64,000 nucleotides of DNA from NCBI RefSeq assembly GCF_000518865.1, contig NZ_JAEK01000010.1, positions 1 through 64,000 of the forward strand. The letters run 5' to 3'. Shown here in pieces: positions 14,888-23,355 of the stretch (position 1 is the first letter of the stretch; each line of letters starts with the position of its first letter). The position numbers and the translations under genes are program-made. Source of the DNA: Bacillus sp. J37 (lineage in GTDB: Bacteria; Bacillota; Bacilli; Bacillales; Bacillaceae). The notes beneath the pieces were generated by a model. It ran no database searches, was not told the origin of the DNA, and saw only the letters and a list, made by a program, of their open reading frames with translations.

Positions 14888-16938
14888 TTCTTCTCCTTAT
14901 AAAAATGTGCTTTTAACGTTGTTTTTGCAATTAGCTTATCGAAGACAATGAACATAGCCGGCAGGAAGATCACGACCATAATAAAGGCAAGTAATGCCCC
15001 TCTTCCCAGCAATAACCCGATAGAAGATACAATTGGGTTCGAGGATGTAATCCATAAAATAAACCCTACACTTGATAAAATGGCACCTGAAATTCCAATC
15101 GAAAATATCTTCTCATCCAGTGTTTTTTTCATGGCTTCCAGTGCTGTCATTTCTTCACGATATTCTTTATAAGCATCTGTTAAAAGGATCGCATAATCAA
15201 CTGTTGCCGCAAGTTGAATAATACTAATCAAAAGATAGCCGACATAAACTAATGCAGAATCTGTAAAATAAGGAACCGAAAGATTAATCCAAACAGATGT
15301 CTGAATCGTCAAGAGTAGCACTATCGGAATCGAAATCGATTTAAACGTTACGATCAGGACGATCGCAATCGTAATGACGGTCAAAAGATTTACCAATGTA
15401 TTGTCTTTTTGAACCGTATTTTTTATATCATATAATGTCACACTTTCCCCAACTGAATAGACATCGTCATAATATTGTTTAGCCGTACTGTTGACTTGTT
15501 CAATTAATTGAAATGCCTCTTCTCCCTCGTTTTTTGTTTCAGTTTGAAGAATGAACCGACTATAATTTTCTGAATAAAACGGTTCTGTCACAGACGGATC
15601 CAAATACTCCGGAGGAATCGCGGAACTTACTGTATTCACATAGGCAAGAACACTTGATACATGTTCAATGCTCTCTAACTCTTGGACAAGCTCATCTTCT
15701 TTGGCAATATCTCCTTTAGGAACAAACAGGACAAGCGGTGTACTCTCACCAAACTGTTCTTTTATTTTTACGATATCACTTCCTACTCTTGTATCTTCAG
15801 GCTGATCACCGACACCGTAGATGAAATTTGTCTGACTCTGTGCCAAATACGCCGGTACAATTAGTAATAAAACAATAAGTAAGCTTGGAATTTTCATTTT
15901 CACCAAAGCATTGCCTTTGTTTTTAATACTTGGCAACAATGGTTTATGCTTTGTCTTGTCGATCCATTTATAAAATACGAGCGTTAATGCTGGTAAGAAC
16001 ACCATTACACTTATAAAACTTAGTAAAATTCCTTTTACCAGGTTGATCCCTAAATCGGACCCAATCTCAAAGTTCATAAATGATAGTGCGATAAACCCAA
16101 AGAAAGTTGTTGACGCACTTGCCGTTATCGCTGAAAAAGATTTTTTCATTGCAAGCTGCATGGCTTCCTGTGGATCTGTTGTTTTCCTACGATAATAAGA
16201 AAAACTATGTAGCAGAAAAATCGCATAATCAAGTGAAACGGCAAGCTGTAAAATCGGGGCAACCGACTGGGTCACAAAGGAAACTTCTCCAAGAAACATA
16301 TTGGTACCCATATTAATTAAAATAGACACACCAATAGCGGTTAAAAATAATACCGGCTCTACCCAGGAACTTGTTGAAACAACTAAAATAATAATAATAA
16401 TTGGTACTAATAAAGCTGCAGCATACATAGATTCTGTTCCGGCCATTTTTTGTTGTGTAGCCGTATTAAGAGATTCCCCTGCCATCGCATTATCTTCCCC
16501 AATAAGTTCATAGATTTCATCTGTAATAGCGACTTCATCACCATCACGGATACTGAATGAAAATAATGCTTTTTCGTCCTTATAATACGTTTCTACAACC
16601 TCTTCATCCGCCATTTCGAGCGGCGCTTTTATATCGATCGCATCATCTAACCATGTCACATCTGACACACCATCAATGGCAGCTAATTCTTTTTTAAAAG
16701 CAAGAGCTTCCTGAATGGACACATCATTGATCATCACACGGTTAGACGGAACACTTCCCTCAAATTCCTGCTCCATTATGTCCATTGCTTTCGTTGACTG
16801 GGCATCTTCCGGCAAGTAATCTGTCATATCATAGTTTACTGATACTGTTAAGGATGCTAAGGAACAAATGATTGTCAGGACCATAAACGTGATCACTACT
16901 GTTTTTTTGTGTTTAATAATTCGTGCTGCAATATTTAT
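14884..16938 (-). CDS. MMPL/RND-family exporter with an apparent AUA start
   Basis: An MMPL-type transporter of about 684 residues with two halves. Each half has one leading helix, an extracytoplasmic domain and a cluster of helices containing the SLDYAIFLLHS and TVDYAILLTDAY motifs that carry the proton-relay Asp. The clear frame extends upstream of the GTG at 16896 through NIAARIIKHKKTVV, the expected cytoplasmic N-terminus before the first helix. The only strong ribosome binding site (GAGAGGGTG) sits 7 nt before ATA 16936-16938, so a non-canonical AUA start is the best reading; otherwise GTG 16896 gives 670 residues without a site. It is coupled to the downstream exported protein and divergent from a TetR gene, as in drug or lipid efflux loci. 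Confidence 0.85.
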   Translation of the reverse strand: MNIAARIIKHKKTVVITFMVLTIICSLASLTVSVNYDMTDYLPEDAQSTKAMDIMEQEFEGSVPSNRVMINDVSIQEALAFKKELAAIDGVSDVTWLDDAIDIKAPLEMADEEVVETYYKDEKALFSFSIRDGDEVAITDEIYELIGEDNAMAGESLNTATQQKMAGTESMYAAALLVPIIIIILVVSTSSWVEPVLFLTAIGVSILINMGTNMFLGEVSFVTQSVAPILQLAVSLDYAIFLLHSFSYYRRKTTDPQEAMQLAMKKSFSAITASASTTFFGFIALSFMNFEIGSDLGINLVKGILLSFISVMVFLPALTLVFYKWIDKTKHKPLLPSIKNKGNALVKMKIPSLLIVLLLIVPAYLAQSQTNFIYGVGDQPEDTRVGSDIVKIKEQFGESTPLVLFVPKGDIAKEDELVQELESIEHVSSVLAYVNTVSSAIPPEYLDPSVTEPFYSENYSRFILQTETKNEGEEAFQLIEQVNSTAKQYYDDVYSVGESVTLYDIKNTVQKDNTLVNLLTVITIAIVLIVTFKSISIPIVLLLTIQTSVWINLSVPYFTDSALVYVGYLLISIIQLAATVDYAILLTDAYKEYREEMTALEAMKKTLDEKIFSIGISGAILSSVGFILWITSSNPIVSSIGLLLGRGALLAFIMVVIFLPAMFIVFDKLIAKTTLKAHFYKEKK

Positions 16939-17045
16939 AAGATTTCACCCTCTCTTGCCATTTTTTCTTTTACACCCTATCATTATATGGACACGGTGTT
17001 GGCTATTCAACAATCAGTTATGTAACATCCGTTAGTTGAACAACA

Positions 17046-17060
17046 CATATTCAAAATATG
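17046..17060. promoter_or_regulatory. Candidate TetR operator palindrome
   Basis: CATATTCAAAATATG is a perfect 6-bp inverted repeat around CAA, 30 bp before the TetR start codon, in the divergent region shared with the MMPL operon. TetR-family regulators bind such palindromes and usually repress themselves and the divergent exporter. Inferred. Confidence 0.45.
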
Positions 17061-17090
17061 TTGGATAATGTATAAGAAAAGGTGATTTTC

Positions 17091-17657
17091 ATGTCTAGTT
17101 CTAAACTGGATCGACGGAAAAAATATACTCAGATGGTCTTAAAGGATAGCTTAATGAAGCTTTTAAAAGAGAAACAAATTTCTTCCATAACAGTGAAGAA
17201 AATATGTGAACATGCTGATATTAATCGTTCGACATTTTATTCCCATTATAGTGACCAATTTGATCTCCTTGATAAAATAGAAGATGAAATCATTGAGGAT
17301 TTAACTGGCTATTTAAATCAATGTCATTTTGAAAATGATGAAGATGATCTTCAGATGATCGAAAAGCTGCTAGAATACTTTGCTTCAAAACATGAAGTGT
17401 GCCAAACACTCCTTAACGAAAATAGAGATACGACATTTCAAAAAAAAGTGATGGTTTTCGCTCAAGATTTCTTTATGAATCATTGGAAGGCTGAAAAACA
17501 ACTCAGTGAAGAACTCTCAATGTATGTCAGTACGTTTATTATAAGTGGAAGTATATACGCAACGAAAACCTGGCTAAATAACGGAATGGACAAATCACCA
17601 AAAGAAATGGCTGAACTCATTAACCATGTCATTAAATACGGCCTCTATGGAAAGTAG
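17091..17657 (+). CDS. TetR/AcrR-family transcriptional regulator
   Basis: The 188-residue protein has an N-terminal helix-turn-helix (about 9-55; ISSITVKKICEHADINRSTF, then YSHYSDQFDLLDKI) and a helical C-terminal ligand domain. The ATG at 17091 follows AAAAGGTG by 6 nt; the GTG at 17082 lies inside that site and is unlikely. It is divergent from the MMPL/exported-protein operon across a gap of about 150 bp and is the obvious candidate to repress it. The inducer is unknown. Confidence 0.88.
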   Translation: MSSSKLDRRKKYTQMVLKDSLMKLLKEKQISSITVKKICEHADINRSTFYSHYSDQFDLLDKIEDEIIEDLTGYLNQCHFENDEDDLQMIEKLLEYFASKHEVCQTLLNENRDTTFQKKVMVFAQDFFMNHWKAEKQLSEELSMYVSTFIISGSIYATKTWLNNGMDKSPKEMAELINHVIKYGLYGK

Positions 17658-17771
17658 CGTGTTTCACTGGTTTATATTTCCCTTAACATTCAAAGAAATC
17701 TCTGACCGATTTTTATATAAAACAATCATTCTATGTATAAATAACAATTCTATATTAGTTTTCGCAAAATC

Positions 17772-17815
17772 ATATCAAATTGATATTTGTTTTATCTCAA
17801 TTTGAGATATATAAT
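17772..17815 (+). promoter_or_regulatory. Promoter with twin 15-bp palindromic operators, copy 2
   Basis: The perfect 15-mers ATATCAAATTGATAT (17772-17786) and ATCTCAATTTGAGAT (17794-17808) are separated by 7 bp, with centres 22 bp apart. A -35 TTGTTT (17787-17792) and a -10 TATAAT (17810-17815) flank the second with a 17-bp spacer, exactly as in copy 1. Bases that differ between the copies mostly keep each site close to palindromic, which argues for a dimeric repressor. Confidence 0.78.
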
Positions 17816-17831
17816 AAGTATAAGAAATTAA

Positions 17832-17845
17832 GGAAAGCGATTACA
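17832..17845 (+). promoter_or_regulatory. Possible cre (CcpA) site, copy 2
   Basis: GGAAAGCGATTACA matches 10 of 11 defined positions of TGWAANCGNTNWCA and lies about 16 bp after the -10. Confidence 0.5.
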
Positions 17846-17900
17846 ACATAACAACAACAAAAGATTTATTCTTGGTTTATACATAAGGAGGAATTTAAAA

Positions 17901-18047
17901 ATGAGCAAAGTAGCCAGAGATTATAAAGTAAATAAATTATTAGACAAACAAAAATTTAGTGAAAAACAAATTTCCGAAATGTCAGATGCACAAATTGAAT
18001 ATTACCACTGGCTCTATTTTGAGGATTCCGTTTACGATTATATGTAA
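17901..18047 (+). CDS. 48-residue conserved small protein of unknown function, copy 2
   Basis: It starts MSKVARDYKVNKLLDKQKF and ends IEYYHWLYFEDSVYDYM, and is the paralogue of the 8724 gene (36 of 48 residues identical, with no gaps). Divergence is concentrated in the N-terminal basic helix, while the C-terminal half from MSDAQ onward is invariant, which marks the aromatic-acidic helix as the functional part. The ATG follows ATAAGGAGGAATTTAAAA. It has its own promoter, operators and terminator. Function unknown. Confidence 0.85.
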   Translation: MSKVARDYKVNKLLDKQKFSEKQISEMSDAQIEYYHWLYFEDSVYDYM

Positions 18048-18070
18048 ATATTAAACGATCGATATATATA

Positions 18071-18104
18071 AAAGCGAACATCTGTGATGATGTTCGCTTT
18101 TTTT
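18071..18104 (+). terminator. Terminator of 48-residue gene copy 2
   Basis: AAAGCGAACATC pairs with GATGTTCGCTTT, followed by a T tract; it may also serve the converging gene that ends at 18107. Confidence 0.88.
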
Positions 18105-18106
18105 GT

Positions 18107-19210
18107 TTATCCCCAAATCTCTTTAGAAATGTCAACGATATATTTTAGCTTCTCCCATTGTTCCTCTTCCGTTAGGATATTTCCATGGTGTGTGGAAGCA
18201 AAGCCACATTGTGGGCTGATACAGATTTGCTCTAGTGGTACATATTTTGTTGCTTCTTCCACACGCGCTTTAATGTTTTCTTTATCCTCTAACTTACCAT
18301 GCTTTGAGGTGAATACACCGAGAACAACTTGTGGTCCACCATTTGGGATGTGTTCTAATGGCGCAAAATCTCCAGAACGGTCATCATCATATTCTAAGAA
18401 AAACCCGTTTACTTTTTCTTTTGCAAATAATGTTGGCGCGATTTTAGCATAACTGCCTTCAAATGCCCAGGTAGAACGATAATTTCCACGGCAAAGATGC
18501 GTTGTGATAATAAGGTCTTCCGGTTTATCTTCTAATACACCATTTGCCACACGTAATGCTAAGTCAATTAATTGTTCTCGGGAATAACCACTATCATTAA
18601 ATGGAATTTCCGGTGCGTTTAGCCCGGCAATGTATACATCGTCAAGTTGCAGATAACGGCACCCGGCATCATAAAAAGCTTTTATAGCATCACGGTAAGT
18701 TTGGATCACATCATTTTTGTATTCTTCAATGTCTGGGTAAATATCCAGATTACGGATCCCGGCATTAAATAATTGGTTTGGACTAGGAATCGTTTGTTTT
18801 GCAACAGCCCGGTCTCCAACAATCTCCTTAAATTCAATGAACTCTTTTACATGTGGATGGTCATGATTAAAGGAGATTTTCCCCGTTACTCGTACATCAT
18901 ATCTTTCGGTTTCTTCTCCATTAAATTTGAAACCATGTCCCGGTACATACCCTTCAACACCATGTAAATGTTCTAAAAAGTCTGTATGCCAAAATCTGCG
19001 GCGGAATTCTCCATCTGTTACTGCTTGTAACCCTACTTCAATTTGCTTGTCCACAATTTTTTTAATTTCTTCTGTTTCAATCGTATGTAATTGTTGAGCA
19101 GTAATTATTCCTTCTTGAAAATCCTTTCTTGCATGATGAATTCTCTCAGGTCGCAACAAACTTCCTACGTGATCTGCTCTAAATGGCGCTTTTACTAATG
19201 TTTTTGTCAT
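18107..19210 (-). CDS. MetE-like methionine synthase/methyltransferase (YxjG/YxjH family)
   Basis: The 367-residue protein corresponds to the C-terminal catalytic barrel of cobalamin-independent methionine synthase. It has HVGSLLRP and DGEFRRRFW near the N-terminus and the zinc ligands in THLCRGN and ISPQCGF. Stand-alone proteins of this class (YxjG/YxjH in B. subtilis) are thought to methylate homocysteine or recycle a related thiol, with a methyl donor that is uncertain. The ATG at 19210 follows AAAGGAGAGAAAT. The frame extends upstream into the riboswitch terminator, but that part is leader. Control by the SAM-I riboswitch upstream supports a role in methionine supply. Confidence 0.88.
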   Translation of the reverse strand: MTKTLVKAPFRADHVGSLLRPERIHHARKDFQEGIITAQQLHTIETEEIKKIVDKQIEVGLQAVTDGEFRRRFWHTDFLEHLHGVEGYVPGHGFKFNGEETERYDVRVTGKISFNHDHPHVKEFIEFKEIVGDRAVAKQTIPSPNQLFNAGIRNLDIYPDIEEYKNDVIQTYRDAIKAFYDAGCRYLQLDDVYIAGLNAPEIPFNDSGYSREQLIDLALRVANGVLEDKPEDLIITTHLCRGNYRSTWAFEGSYAKIAPTLFAKEKVNGFFLEYDDDRSGDFAPLEHIPNGGPQVVLGVFTSKHGKLEDKENIKARVEEATKYVPLEQICISPQCGFASTHHGNILTEEEQWEKLKYIVDISKEIWG

Positions 19211-19267
19211 ATCTATTTCTCTCCTTTTTGGGGTATTAGTACCTGCAGCATAACTTTCTGTTAACAC

Positions 19268-19427
19268 AAAAAACCCTCTTCCAAAAATAAGAAGAGGGAT
19301 CAGTTAGCATCATTATACCTAGCTCCTCTTATCTCTATAGCTTCACGCTACTGGAATTGGCACAGTACTTTTGAAAGTCCGCTGCCGAGGTTTCAAAGGG
19401 CCAGTCCCTCCACCTCTCTTGATAAGA
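19268..19427 (-). ncRNA. SAM-I (S-box) riboswitch with terminator
   Basis: Read on the minus strand, it has the full S-box pattern: CTTATCAAGAGAGGTGGAGG, GGCCCTTTGAAACCTC with GGCAGC, GTGCCAATTCC, and GATAAG closing P1 with the first CTTATC. A terminator follows (CCCTCTTC ... GAAGAGGG, then TTTTTT) at 19298-19268. High SAM should terminate transcription before the MetE-like gene. Confidence 0.95.
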
Positions 19428-19887
19428 ATATATCAAAATATTAAGTTATTATCCTTACTATACAGTTATTATTCATCCATTGTCAATCGTTTGAGGTGTA
19501 GTTTTCCAAAATCCGACTTTTTCTCCTGTTCTCTAATGCCCTATCAGCCTGTTTTGCTTGGAAAAGGAGACGCTTTCACTTTATGTAGACTGTTGCTTAC
19601 TAACAATTGTTTTACTAAAAGATGAAACATGATCATTGATAAACTGACAGCCACAGCACTTACTATAATATCTTATTCCTATCAAATATTTTGCCTAATC
19701 CTCTCACACTTCTTACAGATCTCACCCTCAATCAATGTACCTGTTACAGGACAACTGGTAAAAGCTTTTACTGAAACTCCTTACATCACTTTAAAGCATA
19801 AATGAGTGTATCATCATGGGCCTTCTACCTAGAGAAGATATGAAGCGTTTGAGGAAGAAGCATGAGAATAAAATTAATGTTTAACAA
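19428..19887. other. Intergenic region without a recognised gene
   Basis: This gap lies upstream of the S-box leader on one side and downstream of gnd on the other. It must carry the promoter of the MetE-like gene. A minus-strand frame near 19700-19770 reads CPVTGTLIEGEICKKCERIRQ, with two cysteine pairs, but has no start codon and no ribosome binding site; it may be a remnant. Confidence 0.4.
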
Positions 19888-19935
19888 GTTAAAAGCTACC
19901 CAGCGTTGTAACATACAGAGGGTAGCTTTTAACTT
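19888..19935 (-). terminator. Hairpin at the end of the zwf-gnd operon
   Basis: GTTAAAAGCTACCC and GGGTAGCTTTTAAC form a perfect 14-bp stem abutting the gnd stop codon. Confidence 0.7.
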
Positions 19936-20829
19936 TTACTTCTTTTCTACTGCATGTCCACCAAACTCATTTCTTAAAGCTGCAACAACTTTACCAGTAA
20001 ACGTATCGGTTTCAAGGGAACGGTATCTCATCATTAATGAAAGAGCAATAACAGGTGTTGCCGCCTGGAGATCTAATGCTTCCGCCACTGTCCACTTTCC
20101 TTCACCGGATGAGTGCATAATCCCTTTAATTCCATCTAACTTCGCATCTTTAGCAAAAGCATTTTCAGTTAGTTCCATTAACCACGAGCGAATAACTGAT
20201 CCATTACTCCATACTCTTGCTACTTGTTCATAATCATAATCAAATTGGCTTTTTTCCAGAACCTCGAAACCTTCACCAATTGCTGCCATCATTCCATATT
20301 CAATCCCGTTGTGAACCATTTTTAAATAGTGACCACTCCCTGATTTACCTGTATACACATATCCTTTTTCAACAGATGTATCCCGGAAGATCGGTTCCAC
20401 GATTTGCCATGCTTCTTGGTCTCCACCAATCATGTAGTTGGCACCATTGCGGGCACCTTCCATTCCTCCTGATGTACCAACATCAAGGTAGCTGACACCA
20501 ACTTCCTTAAACTCTTCATATCTGCGCATTGACTCTTTATAATGGGAATTTCCCGCCTCAATGACAATATCACCGTCAGATAGCAATGGCTTTATGTCCT
20601 GAATCACTTGATCAACGACTTTATGCGGGACCATGATCCAGACAATTCTTGGATGTTCTAGTGATTGTACCAATTCATTTAAATTTGTCGTTCCATGTGC
20701 ACCATATTGTTTGATTTCTTCTATTGCTTGTTCATTAATATCAAACGCAACAACTTCATGATGGTGATCAATTAAGTTTTTGCTAATATTTAGTCCCATT
20801 TTTCCTAAACCAATTAATCCAACTTTCAT
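19936..20829 (-). CDS. gnd: 6-phosphogluconate dehydrogenase, short decarboxylating type (paralogue 1)
   Basis: The 297-residue protein has an N-terminal Rossmann motif (GLIGLGKMG), the GTSGGMEGARNG substrate loop and the KMVHNGIEYGMM catalytic Lys-His-Asn segment. It ends soon after RNEFGGHAVEKK, as in the short, YqeC-like Gnd subgroup (about 300 residues against 470 for classical Gnd). It oxidatively decarboxylates 6-phosphogluconate to ribulose-5-phosphate. The ATG at 20829 follows TAGGAGTG. It lies 11 bp after zwf and completes the oxidative pentose-phosphate step pair, apart from lactonase. A close paralogue sits in the gluconate operon at 47313. Confidence 0.92.
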   Translation of the reverse strand: MKVGLIGLGKMGLNISKNLIDHHHEVVAFDINEQAIEEIKQYGAHGTTNLNELVQSLEHPRIVWIMVPHKVVDQVIQDIKPLLSDGDIVIEAGNSHYKESMRRYEEFKEVGVSYLDVGTSGGMEGARNGANYMIGGDQEAWQIVEPIFRDTSVEKGYVYTGKSGSGHYLKMVHNGIEYGMMAAIGEGFEVLEKSQFDYDYEQVARVWSNGSVIRSWLMELTENAFAKDAKLDGIKGIMHSSGEGKWTVAEALDLQAATPVIALSLMMRYRSLETDTFTGKVVAALRNEFGGHAVEKK

Positions 20830-20840
20830 CAAAATCACTC

Positions 20841-22391
20841 CTACTGATCTAGTCTATGATCTGTACTAAGATGTTCGTCTGCTAGCACTAAATAGTGCTT
20901 CATTTCTCCATTCTCATCTATTTCTTCTTTTTCGTTTTTATTGTTAATTGACCACCAAAAGAATCCGTCTTCTTCAAGTAATATGTGAGCGGCGTTTGGA
21001 CCATATGATCCCGATGGGTATTCATGTAGTGGGACTACATTTTCCTTAAAAGCTTCTAAGATCGGTTGAACCAGCTGCCAAGATAATTCAACTTCTTTCC
21101 AATGAGCGAAGAAAGTAGCATCCCCTTCTAATGCATCTACTAATATGTTCTCATATGCCTCCGGAATATCCCTCTGTTCTGGTGTAAAGTCAACATGTAT
21201 TGGTTCAATTTCCCCTTCTTTCAACGGATTTCGGCTATTTAACTGTAATGACACTTCACTTTCCGGGTTAATTCCGATTTCCAATAGATTAGGTTCTGTT
21301 TTTTTATTATATTTTGTCAAAGGATTTTTAAATTCGATTACGATCCTTGTTGATTTTTCCTTCATACGTTTCCCTGTGCGAATATAAAACGGAACACCTT
21401 TCCATAAAGAATCATCAATCCAAAGGCGGGCTGCGATGAATGTATCATTTGTTGAAGACGGATCCACCCCGGGTTCCTTCTTATAACCCATTACTTGTTC
21501 ACCATTTATCTCCCCTGGTCCGTATTGACCCCTAATTACTTCTTTGAATACATCCTCTTTTTTTATAGGACGTACAGCCTCCAGGACCTTTCTTTTTTCT
21601 TGACGAATGTTTTTCGCAGAAAAACCGTTTGGAAAATGCATGCTGAACATCATAAGCAATTGAAGTAAATGATTTTGCACCATATCACGAAGGGCCCCTG
21701 CTTTTTCATAATACGCAGCCCGCTTCTCGACTCCAACTATTTCACTTGCTGTAATTTGCACATTTGCAATATGCTCATTGTTCCAAAGAGCCTGCAGAAC
21801 AGGATTCGCAAATTCCAATGTTTCCAAATTTTGAACCATTGGTTTTCCTAAGTAATGATCGATTCTGTAAATTTCTTCTTCATCAAAAACACGTGATAAT
21901 TTTTCATTCAATTCTCGTGCAGAAGCCACATCATGTCCAAATGGCTTTTCAATAAGAAGTCGCTTCCACCCATTTGTTTGAACGATTTTAGATTCTTGTA
22001 GCTTTTTAACAATTACGTCAAAAAACTGAGGAGCTACCGAAAGATAAAACAGTCTGTTTTCCGGAATATGTAATTTAATTTCTTCTGTTTTGATTAAGGA
22101 TAACAATCTTTCATACTCTAAACCTTTTGTCACATCAACCTTACAATATCGAATGAGATGAAGAAAATCACTTATTTTTGGATCACTTGATGAGTGATGT
22201 GAGAATGAATCGATTGATGATTTAACATGATTGTGAAACTCAGCATCGGTATATTCAGTTATACTCGAACCTATAATTGAAAATGGGGTTGGCAGCTTTT
22301 GGCTAAGAAATAATTCAAATAAAGCCGGAATGATTTTTCTTTTAGCTAAATCTCCAGTAGCTCCAAATAAGACAAATGTTGAACAATTCAT
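20841..22391 (-). CDS. zwf: Glucose-6-phosphate 1-dehydrogenase
   Basis: The 516-residue protein has the N-terminal NADP-binding GATGDLAKRK motif, the RIDHYLGK catalytic signature with the lysine that binds glucose-6-phosphate, and the expected C-terminal domain (FYIRTGKRM). It makes 6-phosphogluconolactone with reduction of NADP. The ATG at 22391 follows GGAGGGCGG; the GTG upstream in frame contains that site and is rejected. It is the first gene of a zwf-gnd operon. Confidence 0.95.
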   Translation of the reverse strand: MNCSTFVLFGATGDLAKRKIIPALFELFLSQKLPTPFSIIGSSITEYTDAEFHNHVKSSIDSFSHHSSSDPKISDFLHLIRYCKVDVTKGLEYERLLSLIKTEEIKLHIPENRLFYLSVAPQFFDVIVKKLQESKIVQTNGWKRLLIEKPFGHDVASARELNEKLSRVFDEEEIYRIDHYLGKPMVQNLETLEFANPVLQALWNNEHIANVQITASEIVGVEKRAAYYEKAGALRDMVQNHLLQLLMMFSMHFPNGFSAKNIRQEKRKVLEAVRPIKKEDVFKEVIRGQYGPGEINGEQVMGYKKEPGVDPSSTNDTFIAARLWIDDSLWKGVPFYIRTGKRMKEKSTRIVIEFKNPLTKYNKKTEPNLLEIGINPESEVSLQLNSRNPLKEGEIEPIHVDFTPEQRDIPEAYENILVDALEGDATFFAHWKEVELSWQLVQPILEAFKENVVPLHEYPSGSYGPNAAHILLEEDGFFWWSINNKNEKEEIDENGEMKHYLVLADEHLSTDHRLDQ

Positions 22392-22528
22392 TACCCGCCC
22401 TCCATAAAAACTCACCTTTTACCTTGTAGTCTGTCCAGTTTATTCCGATTTATCTAATTTACTTTTGACCACGCCAAAAAATCCTTCATGCCAGCACACA
22501 AAGGATTTTCTTTTCTAATAAGTATCAT

Positions 22529-23341
22529 TTATAAACCTTGAAAAATCAACCGAATCCCTACAACAACGAGGACAAGTCTTAAAATGACAATAACTGTTCC
22601 GTCTTTTAGGCGACGATTAATAAAAGCACCTGCTTTCGCACCAATCCAAGCTCCTGGTGCTAACACAAGAATCCATAGCCACTCAACATTCCCAAGCTGA
22701 ATATGTGCAATTGATCCAACAATCGAAGACAAAAACACCATAAACATCGAAGTTGCCACCGCAATGGAGGCAGGAAATCTGAATAATAAAAGCATCGTGG
22801 GTACCATTAAGGAACCACCGCCAATTCCAAATAAACCGGACAAAACGCCAACGATAAAAGCAATCAAAACTGCAAGTAGAGGTTGAAATTGCAAGAAGTG
22901 CTCATCACCCTGTTTATCTCTATACGTATAAGTAGTACCAACTTGATTTGTATTCGGCTTCAAATACTTTTGAACACTTAGGAGGAGTGAAATGAAAATA
23001 ACAAAAGTTCCGAAGAATATGTAGAAAAGATGTAATTCAATTGTTTTATTAATCAATGCTCCCATAAAAGCCCCAGGCCCGCTTCCGATAAAAAAAATCA
23101 TTCCTGCCTTAAAGTAAACTGTTTTTTGCTTCATATAACTTAGTGTTGAAGAAAGTCCTGTAACAATTAAAATGATCATTGAGGTCCCAACAGCAAGTTG
23201 TGGTGTTATGGACGGCAATAGATTTGTATAGTTTCCAATAAACAGTAATGCAGGTACGATAATAATTCCTCCGCCTAATCCGACAAGGCTACCGAGCATT
23301 CCTCCTGCTAGACCAATAAAAAATAATAAAACCAACAGCAT
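22529..23341 (-). CDS. TauE/SafE-family sulfite/anion permease
   Basis: The 270-residue protein has about eight hydrophobic segments and the duplicated glycine-rich motif of the family (SLVGLGGGIIIVPAL near 18 and GLFGIGGGSLMVPTM near 170). Members export or import sulfite, sulfonates or other organic anions across the cytoplasmic membrane, and the substrate here is unknown. AAAGGGAG precedes the ATG. It follows the 91-residue membrane protein gene on the same strand (15 bp gap), probably as an operon. Confidence 0.85.
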   Translation of the reverse strand: MLLVLLFFIGLAGGMLGSLVGLGGGIIIVPALLFIGNYTNLLPSITPQLAVGTSMIILIVTGLSSTLSYMKQKTVYFKAGMIFFIGSGPGAFMGALINKTIELHLFYIFFGTFVIFISLLLSVQKYLKPNTNQVGTTYTYRDKQGDEHFLQFQPLLAVLIAFIVGVLSGLFGIGGGSLMVPTMLLLFRFPASIAVATSMFMVFLSSIVGSIAHIQLGNVEWLWILVLAPGAWIGAKAGAFINRRLKDGTVIVILRLVLVVVGIRLIFQGL

Positions 23342-23355
23342 ATGTAAATCTCCCT

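Noticed and set aside
19211-19267. N-terminal extension of the MetE-like protein
   Set aside because: The extra 19 codons lie in the riboswitch leader. A good ribosome binding site stands before ATG 19210, and family members start with the KAPFRADHVGSLL segment.
19700-19775. Minus-strand CPVTGTLIEGEICKKC frame
   Set aside because: Protein-like cysteine pairs, but no start codon and an in-frame stop just upstream; kept only as a possible remnant in the intergenic entry.
19816-19884. Plus-strand 22-codon frame starting MGLLPREDMKRL
   Set aside because: No ribosome binding site, no terminator of its own, and it runs into the gnd terminator hairpin.
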